64,000 bases of DNA from Bacteroidota bacterium. Its GTDB lineage: Bacteria; Bacteroidota; Bacteroidia; Flavobacteriales; Weeksellaceae. Below are positions 1 through 7,117 of this stretch, in pieces. Each line of letters starts with the position of its first letter. The first letter of the stretch is position 1. Where the stretch lies: positions 1-64,000 of the forward strand of contig JAEWZO010000050.1 in NCBI GenBank assembly GCA_023458415.1, given 5' to 3'. The notes below the pieces were generated by a model. That model was not told the DNA's origin, ran no database searches, and worked only from the letters and a program-made list of their open reading frames with translations. The position numbers and the translations under genes are program-made.

Positions 1-141
1 TGGGTGATGCTGTGTTCCTCTTTGTCTTACGATAATGTTTCCGGCAATTGCTTCCTGTCCTCCGAAAATCTTCACACCAAGTCTCTTTGAGTGAGATTCT
101 CTACCGTTTTTGGAGCTACCAACTCCCTTTTTGTGTGCCAT
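1..141 (-). CDS. rpmA: 50S ribosomal protein L27, 3' end cut by window edge
   Basis: Structural protein of the large ribosomal subunit. The minus strand from 141 reads MAHKKGVGSSKNGRESHSKR and continues with a Gly-Val-Lys-Phe-like stretch and IVRQRGT, which is the classic N-terminal half of L27. About 47 codons are inside the window and the rest lies to the left. The N-terminus begins directly with MAHKKG, without the cleavable extension of Firmicutes L27. It lies 12 bases downstream of rplU in the same direction, the universal rplU-rpmA pairing, so it is almost certainly transcribed from the rplU promoter. Confidence 0.95.
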   Translation of the reverse strand, partial: MAHKKGVGSSKNGRESHSKRLGVKIFGGQEAIAGNIIVRQRGTQHHP

Positions 142-153
142 TTTACTTTAGGA

Positions 154-804
154 TTATTTTTTTGGAGTTAATTTTTCAATGTTTTCTTTGATGTAAGCAT
201 CAAATTCTTCAGTTGCTAAAACTCTTTTCTCAAGTTTTTCTTTCAATTCTTTTCCAAGTTCTACCAACACTTTTCTGTTTTCGATAGATTGTGAAAGATC
301 ATTTTTCTTAAGAAGGTAGTTCAATTCGTGATCTTCGCTGAAGTTTACTGTTGCAGCATCACCGCTTACAGCTTTAGTTTCCTCTGCTGTTTCCGCTTTT
401 GGAGCCTTTTCTGCTTTTGGTTCAGCTTTTACAGTTTTTGCTTCAGTAGATTCCGCTTTAGCAGTTTCTTTCTTAGCCGATTTTTTAGCACCGTCGAAAC
501 CGGTAATTCCAGTAATCTGGATCTGAGTTAAAGACTGTCTGTGACCGTTCTTTTTCTCATAACCTTTTCTTCTTTTCTTTTTGAAAACGATTACTTTATC
601 CGCTTTCACGTGGTCTAAAATTTCAGCATCTACAGTGATACCGCTTACAGCCGGGGCGCCAACTGTTGTAGAACCGTTAACTGTTAGAAGAACTTTGTCG
701 AAAGAAACTTTCGCACCTTTATCTCCCGCAAGACGGTTTACAAACAACTTCTGGTCTTGCTCAACTTTGTATTGAAGCCCTGCTATCTCTACAATTGCAA
801 ACAT
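154..804 (-). CDS. rplU: 50S ribosomal protein L21 with long C-terminal extension
   Basis: Large-subunit ribosomal protein that contacts 23S rRNA. Residues 1 to about 103 are a complete L21 domain, starting MFAIVEIAGLQYKV and carrying the basic FKKKRRKGYEKKNGHRQ loop. Bacterial L21 usually ends near here, at roughly 100 residues, but this protein is 216 residues long. Residues 104-155 are a low-complexity linker rich in Ala, Lys and Glu. Residues from about 157 to 216 look like a folded helical module (ELNYLLKKNDLSQSIENRK and on to KENIEKLTPKK). The extension is in frame with no frameshift. It is followed by rpmA and preceded by a consensus promoter. The role of the extension is not known to me. 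Confidence 0.95.
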   Translation of the reverse strand: MFAIVEIAGLQYKVEQDQKLFVNRLAGDKGAKVSFDKVLLTVNGSTTVGAPAVSGITVDAEILDHVKADKVIVFKKKRRKGYEKKNGHRQSLTQIQITGITGFDGAKKSAKKETAKAESTEAKTVKAEPKAEKAPKAETAEETKAVSGDAATVNFSEDHELNYLLKKNDLSQSIENRKVLVELGKELKEKLEKRVLATEEFDAYIKENIEKLTPKK

Positions 805-846
805 TGTTTATAAATTTTAATGAGTTAATATTCTTATTTGAGTGTG

Positions 847-877
847 CAAAAATACAATTTTTTTTCTGTAGTACAAA
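847..877 (-). promoter_or_regulatory. rplU-rpmA promoter
   Basis: On the minus strand, TTTG (877-874) is followed after exactly 19 bases by TATTTTTG (854-847). This fits the Bacteroidota primary sigma consensus of TTTG, about 19 bases, then TAnnTTTG. Transcription would start near 842, giving a leader of about 40 bases before the rplU ATG at 804. Confidence 0.75.
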
Positions 878-954
878 CAACTTATTTAAAGTTTTTTTAC
901 TGAAAACAAACCACTTATCCTACCATAAATGAAAATTTGAACCAAACTTTTACT

Positions 955-962
955 TAATTTTG
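955..962 (+). promoter_or_regulatory. Candidate -7 box for the acyltransferase gene
   Basis: TAATTTTG matches TAnnTTTG. A TTTG at 936-939 lies only 15 bases upstream, shorter than usual, so the -33 element is doubtful. A start near 968 would put the TTG at 960 outside the transcript, which supports translation from the ATG at 978. Confidence 0.4.
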
Positions 963-977
963 AATGATAACTCAACT

Positions 978-2066
978 ATGAAAAGAGATCTCTATATTGA
1001 TTTTGCCAAAGGTCTGGCTACCCTTTCCATTATTTTCATTCACACCGCGTACTGGAGCGGGCAGTATTATATTCCGGCAGAAGTACGGATTATGTCTTTG
1101 CTGTTCGATGTTCCGCTGTTTTATGCTTTAAGCGGAATTACCTCAGGAGGCAACCTGGAAAAAACTTTGTACAGACTTTTGAAACTGCAGATTACTTACA
1201 TGATTTTTGTGACCTTCCTATTTTTCATGGATTACTTCTTTAAAGTTTTCGGACTGAATCTTTTCGGTTTGGAATGTATGAAAGACTTCTACTCTACTTT
1301 TGGTGCGAAGTACGTTCCGATGCACATTTCCGATATACCGCAGTGGCAAAATCTTGGAAACTGGTATCTACACAAATACACCAATGCTGATTTATTTCCG
1401 GTGGTGATGGGAAGTTTCTGGTATCTGAAAGTTTATTTTATCCTGGCTTTCTTTGGTGCACTTATTTTGAAATTTTTTCCTCGACACATTAAGGCATTCA
1501 TTATTTTATGTTTTTCACTGACTTTAATTTTCAACTTATTTCCGCATTTCTATCCACGCGGACAGGTTGGATACGTCGCTTTATACTTAGGGATTTTTCT
1601 CTTGGCCAATCAGTTGCGGGGCAAAAAACTGGAAGCAAAACTCCTTTTCGGAATGTATGCAGTTTGGTTTGTGATACTTAGTTTTCTTATATGGAATTCG
1701 GGTTCCGACATTCTTTTCCAAATGAACAAAGCTAAATTCCCACCGAAATTACTGTACGCATTTTGGTCAGCTTTTTCATTAATTACATTGTTCGCGCTGT
1801 ACAACCGATTAAAAATCAGCAAAAGCAACTTTATCACTTACATTGGAAAAAATGCAATTTTCTACTATTTTGCGCAGGGCATAAGTTCTTCGATTGTTTA
1901 TTTTCTGGTGGTTCCACTACATACTTCTGTGTCTTGGTGGATATTGATGATTATCATTTACCTCATCAATGTAGCTTTGGCTATTATCATAGCTGAAGGA
2001 CTTAAGAAAGTAGACAGTTTTGGATGGAACACGCTCGAGTTTCTGAGAAAAAAAACTGCTTCGTAA
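978..2066 (+). CDS. Membrane acyltransferase, acyltransferase-3 family
   Basis: Integral membrane protein of about 362 residues with roughly ten hydrophobic segments. It opens MKRDLYIDFAKGLATLSIIF followed by IHTAYW, the typical first helix of acyltransferase-3 proteins with the conserved His thought to be catalytic. Members acylate sugars of envelope polysaccharides or lipids, but the substrate here cannot be read from sequence. The frame is open from a TTG at 960. I prefer the ATG at 978 because family members begin at MKRDLYID and a promoter-like box overlaps the TTG. It stands alone, divergent from rplU, and its stop codon sits inside a terminator hairpin. Confidence 0.8.
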   Translation: MKRDLYIDFAKGLATLSIIFIHTAYWSGQYYIPAEVRIMSLLFDVPLFYALSGITSGGNLEKTLYRLLKLQITYMIFVTFLFFMDYFFKVFGLNLFGLECMKDFYSTFGAKYVPMHISDIPQWQNLGNWYLHKYTNADLFPVVMGSFWYLKVYFILAFFGALILKFFPRHIKAFIILCFSLTLIFNLFPHFYPRGQVGYVALYLGIFLLANQLRGKKLEAKLLFGMYAVWFVILSFLIWNSGSDILFQMNKAKFPPKLLYAFWSAFSLITLFALYNRLKISKSNFITYIGKNAIFYYFAQGISSSIVYFLVVPLHTSVSWWILMIIIYLINVALAIIIAEGLKKVDSFGWNTLEFLRKKTAS

Positions 2067-2082
2067 AACACGAAACAGTTTT
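2047..2082. terminator. Bidirectional terminator spanning the acyltransferase stop codon
   Basis: Arms 2052-2064 and 2070-2082 pair over 13 positions with one mismatch around a 5-base loop. The TAA stop of the upstream gene (2064-2066) lies at the arm-loop junction. On the minus strand the hairpin is followed by a run of eight T (2055-2048), a strong terminator for the convergent small gene. On the plus strand the T tract is only four bases. Confidence 0.75.
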
Positions 2083-2110
2083 CTGATATATGAATTGTAA
2101 AGAGTGAGTT

Positions 2111-2347
2111 TTAAGCTCGTCTGTTATTTCCTCTTGCTACTACAGCAACAAGGATAATTAGTAGTATTGCACCGATAATCCAGTACAGCGGATTCGAAAA
2201 CCACTCTTCAGTAGTTGTAGTAGTGGTAGTATTTGTAGTTACCACGTTAAGTGAATCCTGTGCGAAAGTAAGCACTCCTAAAAACACTGTCATTGCGAAA
2301 ATAACAAGATTTTCCATTTTTCTTTTTAGTACGGTTACGCCTTTCAT
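2111..2347 (-). CDS. Small Thr-rich membrane protein of unknown function
   Basis: A 78-residue protein with an N-terminal signal-like segment (hydrophobic run ending TFAQ), a short exposed region containing seven consecutive Thr after TTN, the aromatic patch EEWFSNPLYW, a second hydrophobic helix (WIIGAILLIILVAVVA), and a basic tail ending RGNNRRA. I kept the upstream ATG because the internal Met at 2317 would remove the Lys/Arg residues needed in a signal n-region. It is probably anchored in the inner membrane with its basic tail inside. Similar small proteins occur in Flavobacteria, but I cannot assign a family or a function. It is convergent with the acyltransferase and shares its terminator. 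Confidence 0.6.
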   Translation of the reverse strand: MKGVTVLKRKMENLVIFAMTVFLGVLTFAQDSLNVVTTNTTTTTTTEEWFSNPLYWIIGAILLIILVAVVARGNNRRA

Positions 2348-2496
2348 AATTTATTTTTTAAGTTGTTTGATATCGAAACCTCAATAGATATGCCATAAAT
2401 ATAGTTTTGTGATAAAAGTGTAAACAATAAAAGAAATCCTGAAAGCACCTTTTCTTTATTTGATAATTTTTATTTTTACAGAAAATACAGATTGTC

Positions 2497-3075
2497 ATGT
2501 TTAAATTAAGACTTCTTACGGATCCGAGATGGGCCAATATTGCAGAAGGAAACCTGGAAGAAATTCTTACAGATCACGCTTGGTGCGAGCAGAAAGCAAC
2601 GACCAATGCAATAACGCTTATAACGATGCTGCCGGAATATCCCGCCATTGTGACCGAACTTCTTCAGATTGCAAAAGAAGAACTGGAGCATTTCCAGATG
2701 GTGCACGAAATCATAAAAAAACGTGGCTATGAATTCGGGCGCGAAAGAAAAGACGATTATGTAGGACAATTATATAAATTCATCATCCAAGGTTCCAGAA
2801 CCGAATATATTGTGGACCGAATGCTGTTCGCTGCAATGATTGAAGCAAGAAGCTGCGAACGTTTCCGTGTGCTTACTGAAAATATCAAAGATGAAGAGCT
2901 GAAAGTTTTCTACCGAGATTTAATGGTTTCCGAAGCCAATCATTACACCACTTTTATTGGTTTTGCAAGACAGTTGGGCGATCCGGAAAAAGTGAACAAG
3001 CGCTGGGAAGAATGGCTCGATTACGAAGCAGAAATCATAAAATCTTACGGAAAGAAAGAAACCATCCACGGATAA
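2497..3075 (+). CDS. miaE: tRNA-(ms2io6A)-hydroxylase
   Basis: Diiron monooxygenase that hydroxylates the isopentenyl group of the modified A37 in tRNAs reading UNN codons. The 192-residue protein has the ferritin-like pair of carboxylate-histidine motifs: E62xxH65 (EELEH) and E146xxH149 (SEANHY), with further ligand candidates E31 (CEQKA) and E116 (IEARS). The opening RLLTDPRW and the phrase EYIVDRML are typical of the family. It is followed 9 bases later by the DUF502 gene, so the two are probably cotranscribed. No SD sequence is seen before the start, as is usual in this phylum. Confidence 0.92.
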   Translation: MFKLRLLTDPRWANIAEGNLEEILTDHAWCEQKATTNAITLITMLPEYPAIVTELLQIAKEELEHFQMVHEIIKKRGYEFGRERKDDYVGQLYKFIIQGSRTEYIVDRMLFAAMIEARSCERFRVLTENIKDEELKVFYRDLMVSEANHYTTFIGFARQLGDPEKVNKRWEEWLDYEAEIIKSYGKKETIHG

Positions 3076-3084
3076 ACCACTGCA

Positions 3085-3705
3085 ATGCAACGCAAAAGCT
3101 ACGATAATATCATCAATCTTCTGGTTAAATCTTTTTTCCAGGGATTGCTTATTGTAGGGCCTTTTGCCGTCACGATTTGGATTATCTGGTATCTTGTTTC
3201 CAGTATCGACAATATTATACCGGTACTTTCCGAGAAGTTGTATCCGGGAATTACCTTTCTTATTGTAATTGCTTCCACCACGTTAATCGGTTATCTCGGT
3301 AACAAATTTATTATCGGTCGTTTTATCGTTGATGCTTTCGATTACATTCTTGAGCATACACCGGGAATTAAATTCATCTACACCTCACTGAAAGATGTAA
3401 TGACCTCCTTCGTTGGTGATAAAAAGAAATTCAACCGTCCTGTGCTTATTAAAACTTCAGAAAATCCGGAAGTTTGGCGCGTTGGCTTTTTAACACAGAG
3501 TGATTTATCTTCGGTTGGTTTCCCGGAATACGTTTCGGTTTATCTTCCTCATTCTTATGCGGTTTCGGGATGGGTTGTTTTTGTTTTGGCTACCAACATC
3601 AAAATACTCGAAAACGTAGGCGCAGCCGAAGCCATGAAGTTTGCAGTAAGTGGTGGCGTTGCCGGCTTTCACTCGGATGATAATATTTTTAAAGCACCGG
3701 AATGA
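3085..3705 (+). CDS. DUF502 family membrane protein
   Basis: A 206-residue protein of the DUF502 family, whose function is not established. It has two N-terminal transmembrane helices (about residues 13-35, GLLIVGPFAVTIWIIWYLV, and 50-72, ITFLIVIASTTLIGYLG), then a soluble domain with the family landmarks PGIKFIYTSLKDV and VYLPHSYAVSGWVVFV. The order of hydrophobic helices and this conserved tail fit the family well at its usual length. It sits between miaE and the tryptophanase gene, all on the plus strand with gaps of 9 and 59 bases. No terminator separates them. Confidence 0.85.
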   Translation: MQRKSYDNIINLLVKSFFQGLLIVGPFAVTIWIIWYLVSSIDNIIPVLSEKLYPGITFLIVIASTTLIGYLGNKFIIGRFIVDAFDYILEHTPGIKFIYTSLKDVMTSFVGDKKKFNRPVLIKTSENPEVWRVGFLTQSDLSSVGFPEYVSVYLPHSYAVSGWVVFVLATNIKILENVGAAEAMKFAVSGGVAGFHSDDNIFKAPE

Positions 3706-3764
3706 GTTCGTTTTCAGCAAGAAAACAATAATTTATTCCACAAACTTCTTTAAAACAATCATCA

Positions 3765-5150
3765 ATGAAATTACCATACGCAGAACCTTACCGCATAAAA
3801 ATGGTGGAAGAAATCCGCCAGTCTACACGAGAAGAAAGAGAACAGTGGCTGAAAGAAGCCGATTACAATTTATTCAATCTAAAATCTTCACAGGTTTTTA
3901 TCGATTTACTTACCGATTCCGGTACCGGCGCTATGAGCGACCAGCAGTGGGGCGCTTTGATGACCGGTGACGAAAGTTACGCCGGTTCCAAGAGCTTTAC
4001 TCAGCTGCATGAAACTGTTCAGAATATTACCGGTTACAAATATCTTTTGCCCACGCACCAAGGTAGAGCAGCAGAAAATGTTCTGTTTTCAGTTTTGGTA
4101 AAGGAAGGAGATGTAATTCCCGGAAATTCGCATTTTGATACCACAAAAGGACATATCGAATTCAGAAAAGCACACGCAATTGACTGTACCGTAGATGAGG
4201 CTTTCGATATTGAAAATCTTTTTCCATTCAAAGGAAATATAGATTTGGCTAAGTTGGAAAATGTCTATCAAACATATCCAAAAGAAAAAATTCCGTTCTG
4301 TTTGATTACCATCACGTGCAACTCTTCCGGCGGACAGCCTGTTTCCATCGAAAATGTAAAGGCGGTAAAAGAACTTTCAGACCGTTACGGAATTCCGATT
4401 TACTTTGATTCCGCAAGATTTGCCGAGAACGCATATTTCATTAAAAAACGCGAAAAAGGCCAGGAAAACAGGAGAATTAAAGAAATCTGCAAAGAAGTTT
4501 TTTCTTACGGATGCGGAATGACGATGAGTTCAAAAAAAGACGGACTTGTAAACATCGGTGGGTTTATCGCTCTAAATGATGAAGAAATTTTCAGAGCGGC
4601 TTCTAATTTTACCATTATTTATGAAGGTTTTGTTACGTACGGCGGAATGGCGGGACGTGATATGGCTGCTTTAGCGGTTGGTTTGAATGAAGTCACGGCA
4701 TTCAGCTATCTCGAAAGCCGAATTTCCCAAGTTGAATATTTGGGAGAAAAACTTATTGAACTGGGAATTCCTGTGCAGAAACCAATTGGTGGACACGCAG
4801 TGTTTGTAGATTCACTGAAGTTTTTACCGAATATTGACAGAGAGGAATATCCGGCGCAAACTCTTGCCAATGAAATTTATAAGGAAGCCGGAATCAGAAC
4901 AGTCGAAATTGGAACTCTTTTAGCTGACCGCGATCCGGAAACCAGAGAAAACCGCTACCCAAAATTGGAATTGGTTCGCTTGGCGATTCCGCGCAGAACT
5001 TACACCAACAATCATATGGATTATATTGCAGCTGCAATTAAGAATGTTTACGACAGACGCGAAGAAATAGAAAAAGGTTACAAAATCATTTGGGAATCAG
5101 AAATTTTGCGGCATTTCACCGTAAAACTGGATGAAGTTGAGAACGATTAA
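3765..5150 (+). CDS. tnaA: Tryptophanase (tryptophan indole-lyase); tyrosine phenol-lyase is the alternative
   Basis: PLP-dependent beta-eliminating lyase, 461 residues, the normal family length. Family landmarks are FIDLLTDSGTGAMS (45-58), PTHQGRAAENV (96-106), DSARFAENAYFIKKRE (215-230) and the PLP-lysine motif MSSKKDGLVNIGG (254-266). Two positions that separate the enzymes favour tryptophanase: Asp125 in FDTTKGH, which is Thr in tyrosine phenol-lyase, and Ile382 in VEIG, which is Arg in tyrosine phenol-lyase. The lysine motif itself looks more like tyrosine phenol-lyase. The reaction would give indole, pyruvate and ammonia from tryptophan, fitting the indole-positive phenotype common in Chryseobacterium. 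I saw no tnaC-like leader or tnaB permease beside it. Confidence 0.85.
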   Translation: MKLPYAEPYRIKMVEEIRQSTREEREQWLKEADYNLFNLKSSQVFIDLLTDSGTGAMSDQQWGALMTGDESYAGSKSFTQLHETVQNITGYKYLLPTHQGRAAENVLFSVLVKEGDVIPGNSHFDTTKGHIEFRKAHAIDCTVDEAFDIENLFPFKGNIDLAKLENVYQTYPKEKIPFCLITITCNSSGGQPVSIENVKAVKELSDRYGIPIYFDSARFAENAYFIKKREKGQENRRIKEICKEVFSYGCGMTMSSKKDGLVNIGGFIALNDEEIFRAASNFTIIYEGFVTYGGMAGRDMAALAVGLNEVTAFSYLESRISQVEYLGEKLIELGIPVQKPIGGHAVFVDSLKFLPNIDREEYPAQTLANEIYKEAGIRTVEIGTLLADRDPETRENRYPKLELVRLAIPRRTYTNNHMDYIAAAIKNVYDRREEIEKGYKIIWESEILRHFTVKLDEVEND

Positions 5151-5152
5151 AT

Positions 5153-5181
5153 AAAAAAGCCGGATAATCTCCGGCTTTTTT
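5153..5181. terminator. Bidirectional terminator between tnaA and the barrel protein gene
   Basis: Perfect 12-base arms 5153-5164 and 5170-5181 (core AGCCGGA/TCCGGCT) with a 5-base loop. They are flanked by A and T runs, so the hairpin can end both the plus-strand tnaA and the minus-strand gene at 5201. Confidence 0.9.
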
Positions 5182-5200
5182 ATATTTCAGTGAATTTGAA

Positions 5201-5713
5201 TTATTGTTTGTTCAAATCGAAAGAAGCTCCGATTACAAATGCAAACTGGTTGTTCAAAAGTCTGTAAGAAGACGCTTCAGTATTGTATTTAGCAATTGGG
5301 AACTGTGCTTCTGCGAACATTCCGAAACCTTTGTCGAAGAAAACTCTGGTTCCAACGTGTGCACCAAAATTTTTCAGTCCAAGATTCAAACCAGGATAAA
5401 TATCAAAATTTTGAGGCAATCCCATTACATCACCTAAATGTGCATTAGCTCTGGCTTTCACGTCAAATCTATGAGTTGCTTCCGGCTTTTCACCTTCAAC
5501 TTCTTTTACTCCTAAAAGGTAACCTGCCTGTGCACCGATTGAAAAGCTCTGTCCCAAACCATAATCCAAAGAAGTCTGGATTCCGGTACCACCTTTCTGA
5601 AGGTTTGCACCAATGTTCAGTCTTAAATCATCTTTTCCGTAGAATGCGTCGTTGTCCTGTGCGCTTACCACTCCAAATGTAGCAACGGCCATTGCCAAGA
5701 ATAATTTTTTCAT
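5201..5713 (-). CDS. Outer-membrane beta-barrel protein
   Basis: A 170-residue secreted protein with a clear signal peptide (MKKLFLAMAVATFGVVSAQ, cleavage after SAQ). The rest alternates polar and hydrophobic residues with frequent Gly, as in small outer-membrane barrels: DLRLNIGANLQKGG, SFSIGAQAGYLLG, RANAHLG and a C-terminal strand FAFVIGASFDL ending near an aromatic/hydrophobic pattern. The function is unknown. It lies 34 bases behind the sugar dehydrogenase gene on the same strand, but a -7 box in that gap suggests its own promoter. Its 3' end meets a bidirectional terminator shared with tnaA. Confidence 0.75.
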   Translation of the reverse strand: MKKLFLAMAVATFGVVSAQDNDAFYGKDDLRLNIGANLQKGGTGIQTSLDYGLGQSFSIGAQAGYLLGVKEVEGEKPEATHRFDVKARANAHLGDVMGLPQNFDIYPGLNLGLKNFGAHVGTRVFFDKGFGMFAEAQFPIAKYNTEASSYRLLNNQFAFVIGASFDLNKQ

Positions 5714-5734
5714 AATTTTAAATTTTTACAGCTG

Positions 5735-5742
5735 CAAATTTA
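5735..5742 (-). promoter_or_regulatory. Candidate -7 box for the barrel protein gene
   Basis: The minus strand reads TAAATTTG, a full match to TAnnTTTG, inside the 34-base gap upstream of the start at 5713. No good TTTG is visible at the expected distance upstream, so the call rests on the -7 element and its position. Confidence 0.35.
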
Positions 5743-5747
5743 GCTTT

Positions 5748-6986
5748 TTATTTTTTAGAAATTTTGTAGAGTTTTCCGCTGTCCGAAACGCCGTACAGAT
5801 TACCGTCCACACCATTCAGTACATCGCGGATTCTATCATTTTTATCGGTCAATAACCATTCTTCTCCTACAACTTTGTTGTTCTCGATTACCAAACGGAT
5901 AATTTTCTCACCGCTAAGACAACCGATGAACATATTATTTTTCCATTCATCAATATTTCCGGTGTAGAAAGTGATTCCACTCATCGAGATGGATGGATCC
6001 CAATAATAAACAGGCTGCTCAGTTCCTGCTTTCTGTGTCGTGCCGTTACTGATTGCTTTTCCGCTGTACTCAATTCCATAAGTTGCATCCGGCCAACCGT
6101 AATTTTTTCCTGGTTGAACTAAGTTAATTTCATCTCCTCCTCTCGGTCCCATTTCGGCTTCCCAAAGCTGACCTTGGATGTCAATTGCCAAACCTTGCGG
6201 ATTTCTGTGACCGGTTGAATAAATCTCAGGTTTCCATCCTGCAACGGTCGGATTTCCGGGAGCTGGTTTTCCGTCTTTTGTAATTCTAAGAACTTTACCA
6301 AGGTAAGAATCGTTGTTCTGAGCCAAAGGTCTTGTTTGCAGATCCGAACGTTCTCCCGTGCTTACAAACAGGTTTCCTTCATTGTCAAAAACCAGTCGGC
6401 TTCCGTAGTGTTTATCACCATCGTAAACCGGAAGTGCACGGAAAATAACCGTCGCATTTTCTATCGTTTTATCATCTGCAGAAAGTTTTCCTTTTGCCAC
6501 TGAAGTGTGGTTTCCACCTTTAACCGGCTCAGAGAAAGACCAGAAAACCATTCTGTTGGTCGCAAAATCAGGATCCAGCGCAACATCAAGCAAACCACCC
6601 TGCCCTTTATCATCAACTTCAGGTAGCCCTTCAACTTTTGTTAGCGATTTTCCGTCGCCACTAACGATATTTAAATGTCCAGTTTTTGAAGTAATCAAAA
6701 ATCTACCGTCTGGAAGATTTACGATTCCCCATGGTTTTTCTAAGCTTGAGTTAATAACTTCAACTTGGTAAGGAGTTTGTGTTTTTACACCTTGAATTCG
6801 GGTTTGTCCCTCGAAAGCGGGTTTGTAGTCTTCCGAATTTTTGTCTTCCGTTTCCGGATTATCCAGATTGTCACTTTGCGTAACGGTCTGATTTTCTATT
6901 GAGTTTCCGTTTTGGGAATTTCCACCGCACGATGCTATGGAAAGTACTGCCAAAAGCGGTAAACCTTTGATAATAGATATTTTCAT
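5748..6986 (-). CDS. PQQ-dependent sugar dehydrogenase (GSDH family), lipoprotein
   Basis: Periplasmic or envelope-anchored aldose/sorbosone dehydrogenase-like six-bladed propeller, 412 residues. The start at 6986 gives a lipoprotein signal, MKISIIKGLPLLAVLSIASC, with the lipidated Cys at 20; an in-frame ATG at 7055 would add 23 unrelated residues and I reject it. A Ser/Asn/Asp-rich tether follows. Family landmarks are LEKPWGIVNLPDGRFLITSKTG, GGLLDVALDPDF, HYGSRLVFDNEGNLFVSTGERSD, STGHRNPQGLAID, WEAEMGPRGGDEIN and GKNYGWP. The His in HYGSRL and the Arg in GHRNPQG match cofactor and substrate positions in the family. The sugar substrate is not readable from sequence. Confidence 0.85.
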   Translation of the reverse strand: MKISIIKGLPLLAVLSIASCGGNSQNGNSIENQTVTQSDNLDNPETEDKNSEDYKPAFEGQTRIQGVKTQTPYQVEVINSSLEKPWGIVNLPDGRFLITSKTGHLNIVSGDGKSLTKVEGLPEVDDKGQGGLLDVALDPDFATNRMVFWSFSEPVKGGNHTSVAKGKLSADDKTIENATVIFRALPVYDGDKHYGSRLVFDNEGNLFVSTGERSDLQTRPLAQNNDSYLGKVLRITKDGKPAPGNPTVAGWKPEIYSTGHRNPQGLAIDIQGQLWEAEMGPRGGDEINLVQPGKNYGWPDATYGIEYSGKAISNGTTQKAGTEQPVYYWDPSISMSGITFYTGNIDEWKNNMFIGCLSGEKIIRLVIENNKVVGEEWLLTDKNDRIRDVLNGVDGNLYGVSDSGKLYKISKK

Positions 6987-7105
6987 AATAAATGTTAAGC
7001 GACTATAACGAAAAATGCAGCAAAAAACATTCCACCGGGGATTTTCAAGAAACAACAGGTGCGATTAAAACAAATTAGTCATCATTTCGGTTGAATTTTT
7101 GTTTG

Positions 7106-7113
7106 TAATTTTG
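7106..7113 (+). promoter_or_regulatory. Candidate -7 box immediately before uvrB
   Basis: TAATTTTG matches TAnnTTTG and ends only 4 bases before the uvrB ATG at 7118. If used, the transcript would be essentially leaderless. No good TTTG is seen 19 bases upstream. Confidence 0.3.
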
Positions 7114-7117
7114 AACA

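Noticed and set aside
960..977. TTG at 960 as the acyltransferase start
   Set aside because: It overlaps the candidate -7 box, and homologues begin at MKRDLYID (ATG at 978).
2212..2235. Short repetitive stretch of ACT-type triplets
   Set aside because: It encodes the poly-Thr part of the small membrane protein, and I see no other role.
3650..3970. Possible tnaC-like leader or small gene before tnaA
   Set aside because: The frame overlaps DUF502 and tnaA. There is no Trp-containing leader peptide in the 59-base gap.
5155..5175. Inverted repeat as a possible binding site
   Set aside because: It is a perfect hairpin flanked by A and T runs between convergent stops, so it is a terminator.
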